32,101 bases of DNA from RH2-MAG17b sp035945515 (GTDB lineage: Bacteria > Acidobacteriota > Terriglobia > UBA7540), in assembly GCA_035945515.1 (NCBI GenBank), contig DASZAE010000019.1, positions 1 through 32,101 on the forward strand. Direction: 5' to 3'. Position numbers and translations under genes: made by a program. How positions within the stretch are numbered: position 1 is the first letter of the stretch; the number at the start of each line of letters is the position of its first letter. Positions 25,605 through 32,101 of the stretch are shown piece by piece. The notes under the pieces are model-generated. The model saw only the letters and a list, made by a program, of their open reading frames with translations. It did no database searches and was not told the origin of the DNA.

Positions 25605-26576
25605 TCATCGAACCGCTTGATCCAATCTAAAGGTTAGCTGTAGCGCCTCAGACCAACTCGCACGAACAAAGACGTCAAGGATTTCTCCGAGAGCGCTCGC
25701 TGCGCCGGGATCCTTCAGAGTTTCCCGGTGATCGGCAAGACTTTGCTCCACAAGTTGCACGATTTCCCTTATCGCCATTGCATCGAACTGATAACCTAGG
25801 GCCGAGCCGGCTCTCGCCACATGGCCAGCGAGAGTTATTACAGACGTAGGATCGTATCGCAATACCGCATTCAGGATTTCAAGCACATACTGAGCCGTGC
25901 GTGGCAGGAGATGATGATCTCCCATTTCTTGGTCTCTCTGTGCAACCAGGCCGATCAGTGGTTTCAGCTCGAAATAAAGGGCCCTACGCTGCTCCTCGGC
26001 TAACTCGGTTTCGGGTCCTCGCTGTTCAGGTTTTACATCCAGCGAAAGATAGATTCTTGACGCCACTTCATCAACGTGTCGCATGGCCGCCATGAGGGCG
26101 TCCGACCGCTCCTTTGGTTCGGTGATGCTTGTCGCTCTACGTAGTTGCTCGTACGAAGTCAAAAGGACGCGCCGAAGTAGCTCTCGTGCCCTTGCCCTAA
26201 CATCTGGCGTCGCGTTCTTGGGAACCAAGTAATACGAAGCAGTGAATACTTCGTCTCCGACTTCACCGGCGTAGCGAACAGGTTCAGTTTCAAACCGTTC
26301 GACTTGCTCGCCTACGTGCGCATCCCCGCGAACGACGTACAGACCGGTCAGAATCTGCACGAGGGTGCGAGCCATTTCAGACCGGCTAGTTTCGGGAAGG
26401 CCCCGCTCTATTGCCGCCCGAAGCTGTCCAACGACCCGCTCTGGATCATTTCCTGCGACTCGTCCGAGGGTTCCAAGGAGGCCAAGCATCACTCCTGGAG
26501 TCTTTTCGTTACTCATCATTTCGGTGGCAAGCTCCCAGAACTGATCGTAATTATGGTGCTTGTAAAGCCCCAATAA
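25605..26576 (-). pseudogene. C-terminal helical-repeat fragment of a larger protein
   Basis: About 324 residues of convincing helical coding sequence: GLLGLYKHHNYDQFWELATE, MLGLLGTLGRVAGNDPERVV, then many HEAT-like helix pairs, ending AAGALGEILDVFVRASWSEA-like. The frame remains open upstream to 26915, but that part is the antisense of another gene fragment and is Pro/Ser/Arg-rich nonsense. No start codon with a ribosome site exists at the true beginning. So this is the tail of a longer gene whose N-terminus was removed at about 26577. Helical tails of this kind are found on STAND/NACHT-type signalling ATPases, but no ATPase motif remains and that origin is speculative. Confidence 0.55.
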
Positions 26577-26780
26577 GCCGACCGCAGCCGGGCGGATTTC
26601 TGGTGGTGTTACCTCGCCCTGCAGCTGGGATGGAACGCGGAGGAAACGGAGGCGAAGCTGGCGGAAGTGAGCGAGAAGGCTCGAGAACGGGCGAGGGGAG
26701 GGGATGCCGGGTACGTCCATGTGACGGTAACGAATGCTGCAGCCTGGCTGGAACGCAGACGGCACAGAAGCCGAGCTTGA
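26577..26780 (+). pseudogene. Fragment of a plasmid/element replication primase-like protein (RepB/DUF3987-like tail)
   Basis: One frame between a stop at 26574 and the stop at 26778-26780 reads DRSRADFWWCYLALQLGWNA then EETEAKLAEVSEKARERARG and GYVHVTVTNAAAWLERRR. The pattern D-R-S-x-A-D-x-x-x-x-x-x-L-x-x-G-W-x-x-E-E, followed by a helix and a repeated T-x-x-N-A-A segment, is familiar from the C-terminal part of primase or replication-initiation proteins on plasmids and integrated elements. No start codon is available and the frame begins abruptly where the opposite-strand helical fragment begins, so it is a scrap. Family call is by pattern memory only. Confidence 0.45.
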
Positions 26781-27203
26781 CGCGCCTAGATAACAGGGTA
26801 TGGGATGCTGACTCCCAGACTTTCTTAAGGGTCCTCTCACCAATGTGAAGTATTGTACGCTAAGGTCGAACGGGTGGAACGGCTTGGCCGAGCTCAAAGG
26901 CTGATTATCCGGCACCCTCTCTAAAACCCTTGTTTGGAGCCGATGAACTCTAAGGGATCACTTCCCTAACGCACAAAATTTCGCACATTCCGCAGTTACC
27001 TAATGGACCGCGAGGCAAAAATATCGAGCTGGAAACGAGCGCTGGCGGGGCTTCAACGATTAGGCCGGCCCGCCCAGAGGCGCGCGAATTGGCAATACCT
27101 GGCAGTGTCCTGGTCGCTGCGCAAGCGCCTGTGATTATTCTCATTCCGCGTCTTGCGAACCCGGCACTCGCTGGGTGCCCGAGCCGGTTCATCACACGAG
27201 TCT
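26781..27203. other. Gene-poor stretch with one possible tiny ORF
   Basis: Nothing firm. A frame at 26830-26925 (ending ERLGRAQRLIIRHPL) is coding-like but has no start. A 43-codon frame at 27003-27134 (MDREAKISSWKRALAGLQRL, then NWQYLAVSWSLRKRL) is basic and tryptophan-rich and sits in the same frame as the next gene; it has no ribosome site. Both may be leftovers of genes of the decayed region. Confidence 0.3.
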
Positions 27204-28238
27204 GTGCAAATTGTTCTTTTAATCTTGCGTTCTGTCGGCGGGTCCTTCCTATTTGCCGTTTTCTTGGTTGTTGGAATCGCACTCATCGATTTCGGTATAA
27301 GGCGCTTTATTAACTCGACCGACGCTATTGCAGCGCACTGGCCGATTCTGGCGGTCATCTACCGGCACTTGAAGAGCCTCCGTTTCGATAACGGCACGGC
27401 CGCTGCTCTCCTCAGTACGCTCGCCCAGATAGCGGGTATTTTCCTCGGCTTGTACTTCGCGGTCGTGGGAACGCCGGTGAGCACACGTTATGCAGATGTG
27501 CCGCCCAATGTGCGCGAGTTGATGATCGCTGATAAACTGGGGAATCAATATATTAAACTTGTCGCGCTCTTTGGCGCAGTCGCCACGCTCCTGTTGGCTG
27601 CACAGAGCCTCAGTATTCCCTACGGACTCCTGAATCTGACCGTAGTCGCATTCCTCGGTGTGGCGACGATTTTGAGCTTCATTGTCCTCGGGCGTCGGGC
27701 ATTCGAGTTCTTCGATCCCGGTGCCCTTGTCAATCAACTCGGCTCCGAACTCATCGGATGGATCGATCGCGCAACAAGACTAAGGTATTTCGGGCGACAG
27801 CGGGCGTTTCAGGCGCATTACCAAAAGCAAGCGGCCGCCCTGCTCAGTTCGTATGAAGGTGTAGTGAGACTGGCAGCCCAGGACGACGTCACTCGACAGC
27901 ACACGCTTCCATATCTCGCCGTGCACGCACTTGGCATTTTAACCTATTACGGACGCCGCAAATCTCGGCTAGCCAGCGATAGTTATTGGTTCCGCAGGCA
28001 ATACGAACACAAGAATTGGCTAACGACGAGTTTCATTGAAACCAGTATCGCCTTGCGGACCGGTACGGCGCTTCATCCCAATGAAGTTTCCGACCTTGAC
28101 TGGTTCGAAAAAGAAATCACCGAGATCTTCTGGCTCGCCCACAAAAACCTTCTCGATGGCGGCAAACTGGACCAGGCCGCACAAGTAAGCCTCTCGGAGC
28201 AGAGGCTCTTGCACGTATGGGTGAACACTTGCAGCTGA
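27204..28238 (+). CDS. Four-TM membrane protein of unknown function
   Basis: About 344 residues from a GTG at 27204; a TTG at 27153 would add 17 implausible residues, and neither has a clear ribosome site. Four hydrophobic segments occur in the first 190 residues: ILRSVGGSFLFAVFLVVGIA, LAQIAGIFLGLYFAVVG, IKLVALFGAVATLLLAA and LNLTVVAFLGVATILSFIVL. Between TM2 and TM3 is TRYADVPPNVRELMIADKLG. The C-terminal half is cytoplasmic, helical and charged (YWFRRQYEHKNWLTTSFIET; DWFEKEITEIFWLAHKNLL). I do not recognise the family. It heads a plus-strand series of damaged genes in a region with mobile-element remnants, so it could be accessory cargo. Confidence 0.7.
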   Translation: MQIVLLILRSVGGSFLFAVFLVVGIALIDFGIRRFINSTDAIAAHWPILAVIYRHLKSLRFDNGTAAALLSTLAQIAGIFLGLYFAVVGTPVSTRYADVPPNVRELMIADKLGNQYIKLVALFGAVATLLLAAQSLSIPYGLLNLTVVAFLGVATILSFIVLGRRAFEFFDPGALVNQLGSELIGWIDRATRLRYFGRQRAFQAHYQKQAAALLSSYEGVVRLAAQDDVTRQHTLPYLAVHALGILTYYGRRKSRLASDSYWFRRQYEHKNWLTTSFIETSIALRTGTALHPNEVSDLDWFEKEITEIFWLAHKNLLDGGKLDQAAQVSLSEQRLLHVWVNTCS

Positions 28239-28468
28239 CCGAAGTCGTTCGGTTTTGCGGGCTCATGGGCACCCCAATTTCGTGGCAAAGCAACGAAAAC
28301 GAAGCTCAAAGAACCGATGAGCGAGGCTGAACGGGGGAGACCTGGTCCAACGTTTGGGTCTTGTAGAATGCTATGCACTCGGCATAATAAGGCTGCTCCT
28401 TTCATTCGTAGCCCGTGTTAGCGGCGAGCAAAGCGAACATTTTCGCCGGTCCTTGTCAGAATCGGATT

Positions 28469-28811
28469 GGCTCTCGGGAGATCTCATATACGCTGAATGC
28501 GCCACGAGCTGTGATCAGCGAACTGGAACGACTACGTGGTCTCGTGGACTTTGAATTGCAAGTCGTAAGGAGTTCGCCGCACCACGTCGTGGTATCTGCG
28601 ACAGCGAAGTGCTTTTGCCTATCTCACTTGGTACCGCGAATCGCTTAATTCGTTGCTTACGCTATTCGAATCCACTTTCGGCAGCGATCTCGAAGAGCTG
28701 ACGCGCGGGAAATGCTGGCTCGCCGCAGCGGCCTTGAGCAGCCGGGCGCTCGAAGGCTGCAACAAGTTCCGCCACAATCTCGATGCATTGAGCCAGTCGC
28801 ATGAAGCATGA
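28469..28811 (+). pseudogene. Frameshifted remnant of an unknown gene
   Basis: Two frames are coding-like and join near 28567. The first reads TLNAPRAVISELERLRGLVD then FELQVVR; the second continues RRTTSWYLRQRSAFAYLTWY, RESLNSLLTLFESTFGSDLE and SSRALEGCNKFRHNLDALSQ before a TGA at 28809-28811. A stop (TAA at 28566) blocks the second frame upstream. No start codon with ribosome site is found for the first. The gene is therefore interrupted by a 1- or 2-base shift, or by assembly error. The 28239-28468 stretch holds nothing recognisable. Confidence 0.4.
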
Positions 28812-28826
28812 TGGAATGGCGCAGAC

Positions 28827-28991
28827 ATGCCGAAGGTGAGTGGCCTTCAGTTGATTGGGGCAACGTCACTGATCGAATCACAAAGCTCGAAGAACGCATT
28901 GAAATCACTGCCTCAGAGCTTTGCCGACGCCTTGGAGCGCGAAGTTAGGAAAAAGTCCAGCTCCATTGATGACGAGGAGTCGCAGGAATGA
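28827..28991 (+). CDS. Possible 54-aa protein coupled to the IS-interrupted gene
   Basis: MPKVSGLQLIGATSLIESQS, then NALKSLPQSFADALEREVRK and an acidic end. Its TGA overlaps the next ATG (ATGA), the usual sign of translational coupling, and the composition is protein-like with an amphipathic helix. No strong ribosome site precedes the ATG; the frame could be the end of a longer gene since the same frame was open until a stop at 28809. Function unknown. Confidence 0.4.
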   Translation: MPKVSGLQLIGATSLIESQSSKNALKSLPQSFADALEREVRKKSSSIDDEESQE

Positions 28992-29566
28992 GGGGAGGAA
29001 AGGAAAATTTAAAACGCCTTCAGCGATCGGTCCGCGTCTTTTCCGATATGACGGCGACACGGCCTTCGAAGATTTACGGCGATACCCACTACAGCCGCAT
29101 GCTGGTCGATGATGTTTCAAATGGCCTGATTCCATATCGTACTCGTAACGGCGAGGAAATCATTGCGTCAATTGAACCAGCCAGCAAAGAGGTTGAGCGC
29201 ATAATCGCTAAAGGCATCGGGCGAGACGACTACAATTGGGATCTCTTGGGGGCCGTTCGCGATTTTCTACGAGACGTCACACAGATATTGCTAGCGGTTG
29301 GGGAAGCCCCGTATGAGATTGTCTATTACAGTGAGGCCGAAACAGAAAAGATCGTTGGATTCGATTTCTCCTTTATTGCTCCCTGGACTCTCCGGCGGAA
29401 GGGTAGTCGTTGGATTCAGACGATCCCGAAAGACTACTCAGAGATCGTGCAGAACTGACAGCTGATTCGGTCGTGCACTTTCGGCTGCCACCATCCGTTG
29501 ATCGATACTTTAAGCGGATGATGAAGGATCTTGATGTTCTGGGCGAAGATCTGTATCCCGAGTTTA

Positions 29567-30581
29567 GAGCATTTTCGATTTAAGTGCTTACATATCCGCA
29601 AGAGTTGAAGAAGTTCGTGCATTCGCTTGCGGAGACGGTGTTGAGTAATTCCCCGATTTCCTTCCAGAGAGTCTCCCTGTCTCGTGCGGCAGCTTTGCGA
29701 AGCCGCGCCTTGAGTTTGGAAAAGAGCTTTTCGATGGGGTTCAGATCCGGAGAGTAGGGGGGCAGAAATCGCACCCGGGCTCCGCTGGCGATGATCGCCG
29801 CCTCGACGCCCGCCACTTTGTGACTGCTGAGGTTATCGAGGATCACGGTGTCTCCCGTCTGCAGCGTGGGGCACAAGAATTGGCGCACATAAGCCAGAAA
29901 TATCTCTCCGTCCATCGGTCCGTCCGTGACCAAGGGAGCGGTCAGCCGGCCGCGGCGCCCCGACAAAAGTGGTCGTTGCCCAATGCCCGTGCGGCGCCGA
30001 GTCCCGGCAACGCTGGCCGCGGGGCGCCCGCCCGTAGCGGCGCGTCATGCCGGTCGATGTCCAGGTTTCATCGATAAACACGAGCTTTTCGACTTCCAGC
30101 CTGGGGAGCGCCTGCCGCCAGCTTTCCCGGGCTTGCCGCACGTCCTCGCGTTCTTGCTCGCTGGCGCGCAGCGTTTTTTTTGAAGGTCAGCTTCCATTTG
30201 TTCAACTGATGCCACAAGGCTCCGATCTTGATGGCTACGCCCTGTCCCGCCAGACGTGCGCACAACTCCGCCAAGCTCAGCCCCGGCTCCTGCTCGATCC
30301 AAGCACGCAGTACGGACTCCATCTCCGCCACCCGCGAACGACGATGACCGCCGATCCGCAAACTGCTGCGTTGGCCCGTCTTCTGCCGCCGCTCCTGTAC
30401 CCGGTAAACCCACACTCGACTGACTTCCAGACGACGGGCAATCGCCGTCGGACGTTCTCCGCGATCCAGCGCCCATAACACCCGATCCCGCAAGTCTTGC
30501 GAATAGGATTGCATCTCTGCCGCTCCTTTGTCGGCAGAGACATTATCGCGCATAACGTATACACTTAAATCGAAAATGCTC
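29567..30581 (-). mobile_element. IS630-family insertion sequence, 1015 bp, complete ends
   Basis: Both ends carry the same 20-base terminal inverted repeat (GAGCATTTTCGATTTAAGTG at 29567-29586; its complement at 30562-30581), continuing imperfectly for a few bases. It is flanked by TA at 29565-29566 and 30582-30583, the target duplication expected of IS630/Tc1-mariner elements. It contains one transposase gene on the minus strand, read in three frames. It sits inside another gene, whose frame is restored if the IS and one TA are removed. Ends identical over 20 bases suggest a fairly recent insertion. Confidence 0.92.
29580..30514 (-). pseudogene. IS630-family transposase, two frame changes
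   Basis: Start at MQSYSQDLRDRVLWALDRGE (30514), though an earlier ATG at 30553 is possible. N-terminal helix-turn-helix: RPTAIARRLEVSRVWVYRV. A DDE catalytic core follows: LVFIDETWTSTG, VILDNLSSHKV and YSPDLNPIEKLFSKLK, i.e. Asp, Asp, Glu. The first frame ends after LTFKKN at an A8 run (minus strand, 30174-30181); reading it as A7 gives FKKTLRASEQEREDVRQARE, the normal continuation. The second break is near 29945-29962, where about five bases seem missing between TTTFVGA and LTAPLVTDGPMDG. The first could be programmed slippage, the second looks like damage or misassembly. The C-terminus (FNSCGYVST) is intact. Confidence 0.85.
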
Positions 30582-31001
30582 TAGCATTCCGGTCCCTGGC
30601 TCGACCGCACCAGATAGCGGCTTCGAGTTTTTAGAGTGGCGTAAATGCCATGAGATAGCGCTCGCGCAGGCAACTCGCGAATGCGGCTGGAATGCGCGCA
30701 GTTCATTCATCGCGAATATCACCGAGTTCTATTTCCTGCATCGATTTCTGAAGTTCCAACAGTTTAAGCTGGAGTTTCGCACTTCCATATTGTCGCAGTT
30801 GGATGAGATACTTCAGATCGTCGGAAGTCGAATTGGGTTTTCGGGTCGTGTTATTGTCCGCGGACTACCCGATTCGGCCCGGATCGACCAGTCCATGCGG
30901 GATCTCCAATCCGGCACGGCTTCATTCGCGGACTTGATGAAACCATATTTGCGATAGTAGTCCGTCCTTGAGAGCCGACAAGCAAGCCATAGAAATGCAC
31001 C

Positions 31002-31427
31002 TTAAGGTGTTCGCAACCGGTGCGTTACTTCCTGGCCGCACTGTGCATAGTGTCGCCCATTCCAGCTAAAGATTGTCTCCGCCCTGGCTTTGATGGCGCA
31101 ATGCGCAAGCATCGCGTCATAGATGCCGCCGCCCACGATGCCCTGAGCGGCCGAGGCCTTCAGTGCATCGGCGTATTCATCACCGCTGAGCGCAATGATT
31201 GCCAGCCGGTCACGTATGCTGCCGATGAACAGCATAGCTTGCTCGCCGCTGATGCGGTGCTTGCCCGGCATCCGAGTTAACGTGGAGTAAACTTCGGCAA
31301 GGCTGTGCGCTCCGCAGCAGCCGGTGGATTTGTCGAATTGGATGAACAGTGCCAGGCTGGCCTGATGGTAAACGTGATCCCCGTAGAATACCGGCACCAG
31401 CACAGACGTGTCGAAAAATCCCTTCAT
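31002..31427 (-). CDS. vapC: VapC-type PIN-domain toxin (ribonuclease)
   Basis: A 141-residue PIN protein: FFDTSVLVPVF (Asp6), SLAEVYSTLTRMPG (Glu45) and GIYDAMLAHCAIKARAETIF (Asp104), followed by SWNGRHY where the fourth acidic or polar ligand usually sits. These make the Mg-dependent RNase centre of VapC toxins, which cut tRNA or rRNA. Its ATG overlaps the antitoxin stop by 4 bp, so the pair is cotranslated. Length is normal and no lesion is seen, so the toxin is likely functional. Lies just downstream of the IS-disrupted gene, on the opposite strand. Confidence 0.85.
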   Translation of the reverse strand: MKGFFDTSVLVPVFYGDHVYHQASLALFIQFDKSTGCCGAHSLAEVYSTLTRMPGKHRISGEQAMLFIGSIRDRLAIIALSGDEYADALKASAAQGIVGGGIYDAMLAHCAIKARAETIFSWNGRHYAQCGQEVTHRLRTP

Positions 31428-31699
31428 TCGCCCTTGCCGAGATTCGCCATGTCACGTTCCTCTCGGATCTGCTGCAGCATGTCATCTGTGGCGGAAGCGG
31501 GCAGGGGCTGCCCAGTGTGAAATACCCACACGCCGTGCTCTTTCGTGAGCGGCCCGGTCCCACGAACCGGACGGAGGGTGATCTGCTCGCCGACAGTCTC
31601 CATTTCCAAGGCGTTTCCGGGCTCCAGATGCAGCTCTTCCCGCAGCGGCTTCGGGATGACGACGCGGCCTGCTTTATCGATGATGAGACGCGCGTTCAT
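31424..31699 (-). CDS. vapB: VapB-type antitoxin with AbrB/MazE-like DNA-binding domain
   Basis: A 91-residue antitoxin. The start at MNARLIIDKAGRVVIPKPLR is chosen because it opens directly with the AbrB/SpoVT swapped-hairpin motif (DKAGRVVIPKPLREELHLEP) and a promoter sits exactly in front of it; a longer frame begins at 31762 or beyond. The C-terminal half (GVWVFHTGQPLPASATDDML) would wrap the toxin. Antitoxins of this type repress their own operon by binding the promoter. No Shine-Dalgarno is visible, consistent with leaderless translation. The 4-bp overlap with the toxin gene supports the pairing. Confidence 0.82.
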   Translation of the reverse strand: MNARLIIDKAGRVVIPKPLREELHLEPGNALEMETVGEQITLRPVRGTGPLTKEHGVWVFHTGQPLPASATDDMLQQIREERDMANLGKGE

Positions 31700-31705
31700 T
31701 TTGGT

Positions 31706-31734
31706 ACAATACTGTGGGTTGAACCAATAGTCAA
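31706..31734 (-). promoter_or_regulatory. Promoter of the vapBC operon, predicting a leaderless mRNA
   Basis: On the minus strand TTGACT (31734-31729) and TATTGT (31711-31706) are 17 bases apart. The -10 is followed by six bases and then the antitoxin ATG, so transcription is expected to begin at or within a base or two of the A of the start codon. Confidence 0.5.
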
Positions 31735-31739
31735 TACCA

Positions 31740-32101
31740 TTATGTCGGATTCTGCGAGCCATGGAATATGGGATACGAGTCCCAAGAAGAGAATTTGAAT
31801 AGCAGAAAGAATGGCGTATCAATATCTTGTGGTCGGACGTGACTACATCGAATCTTCGGTAGACGGCCAAATGCAGCCCCTTGTTTTTGAATGACACTTC
31901 GACTAGGTCGCCGCTATTACAGTCTCTGGCCGTTCACGAAGCGCCAGTTGCAAGTGTTCCGAGATCAGTACTGTCCCATTAAAACCCGAACAGGCTCAAC
32001 TGGATACAAGGACCAACATCCAGGGATCCGTCGGTGAAGTTGGAAAAGCCCTGTAAAATCGGGTTTTTTTCGAAAATGGTCACACTCAGAATTTGCAAAA
32101 T
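31740..32101. other. Right-edge region without a supported gene
   Basis: No convincing coding frame. AAAACCCGA at 31981-31989 and its perfect complement TCGGGTTTT at 32059-32067 form a 9-bp inverted repeat about 70 bases apart, the second followed by more T. CAGG and CCTG next to them extend it imperfectly. The meaning is unclear: a mobile-element end or a weak terminator are both possible. Confidence 0.3.

Larger units (their letters stand above)
28988..30957 (+). pseudogene. Unknown gene (portal-like?) broken by a frameshift and by an IS630 insertion
   Basis: The first part (28988-29458) encodes GDTHYSRMLVDDVSNGLIPY, then YNWDLLGAVRDFLRDVTQIL and GEAPYEIVYYSEAE. A -1/+2 shift near 29450 (CAGAACTG; one more A would give CAG AAA CTG) ends it early. 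The next frame gives ELTADSVVHFRLPPSVDRYF, then DLDVLGEDLYPEF until the IS at 29567. Joining the TA at 29565-29566 directly to base 30584 continues the frame: SIPVPGSTAPDSGFEFLEWR, then KFQQFKLEFRTSILSQLDEI and LQSGTASFADLMKPYLR, stop at 30955-30957. The repaired product would be about 317 residues. The layout with G-EAPYEIVYY and the SILSQLDEILQIVGSR end reminds me of phage portal-type proteins, but this is weak. Confidence 0.6.

Noticed and set aside
26590..26915. N-terminal 110 residues of the long minus-strand frame ending at 25605
   Set aside because: Pro/Ser/Arg-rich nonsense that is antisense to a clearly coding-like plus-strand fragment; not treated as protein.
32049..32070. Intrinsic terminator before the T-run at the right edge
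   Set aside because: The adjacent stem would be only about three base pairs; too weak.
1..32101. CRISPR array
   Set aside because: No regularly spaced repeats of 25-40 bases were seen; the only tandem motif is the 11-base pair near 25300.

Overview
The window looks like a chromosomal segment of an Acidobacteriota member (Koribacter/Terriglobia-like soil bacterium). This is inferred from gene style: a sedolisin protease with Ig-like repeats, several PknB-type Ser/Thr kinases with PEGA domains, secreted TPR proteins, an ECF sigma factor of the type paired with such kinases, and a DUF1570-like secreted protein fragment. No rRNA or intact tRNA is present to confirm the lineage.

Layout. 1-2.4 kb: 3' end of gyrA, then two tandem Clp-N-domain proteins without ATPase modules, then a hairpin and a large inverted repeat. 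2.5-6.2 kb: a secreted, membrane-anchored sedolisin with its own sigma70-like promoter. 6.2-8.8 kb: a scrambled patch made of gene pieces: the tail of a secreted protein (-), a Fic-like C-terminus (+), a winged-helix-like gene coupled to a HerA/DUF87 ATPase that lacks its Walker A half (-), and the N-terminus of a DUF1570-like protein carrying an in-frame TGA. 8.8-14.2 kb: a 1594-residue Ser/Thr kinase with a TPR-like helical region, TM segment, PEGA domains and a jelly-roll-like end, followed by an unknown 181-aa protein. 14.3-16.8 kb: two paralogous small membrane proteins, an alpha/beta-hydrolase resembling secreted lipase effectors, and a small overlapping gene.

16.9-23.5 kb (+): an ECF sigma factor, then a kinase fused to a degenerate SIR2-like domain, TM segment and PEGA-like tail, coupled to two secreted TPR proteins. 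I regard this as the most interesting intact system: a sensory kinase whose SIR2 fold has lost its usual catalytic signatures, with two exported helical-repeat partners. 24.0-25.2 kb: a third, smaller membrane-anchored kinase.

25.2-31 kb is a decayed mobile or island region. It holds a tRNA 3'-half remnant, a helical-repeat gene fragment abutting a replication-primase-like fragment head-on, a four-TM protein, a frameshifted gene, and a roughly 317-aa gene broken by an IS630-family element. Removing the IS and one TA copy rejoins that reading frame, although a separate 1-nt frameshift lies upstream. 31.0-31.7 kb: a VapBC-type toxin-antitoxin pair (-) with a well-formed promoter that predicts a leaderless transcript.

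All family names rest on reading motifs by eye; no database search was run.
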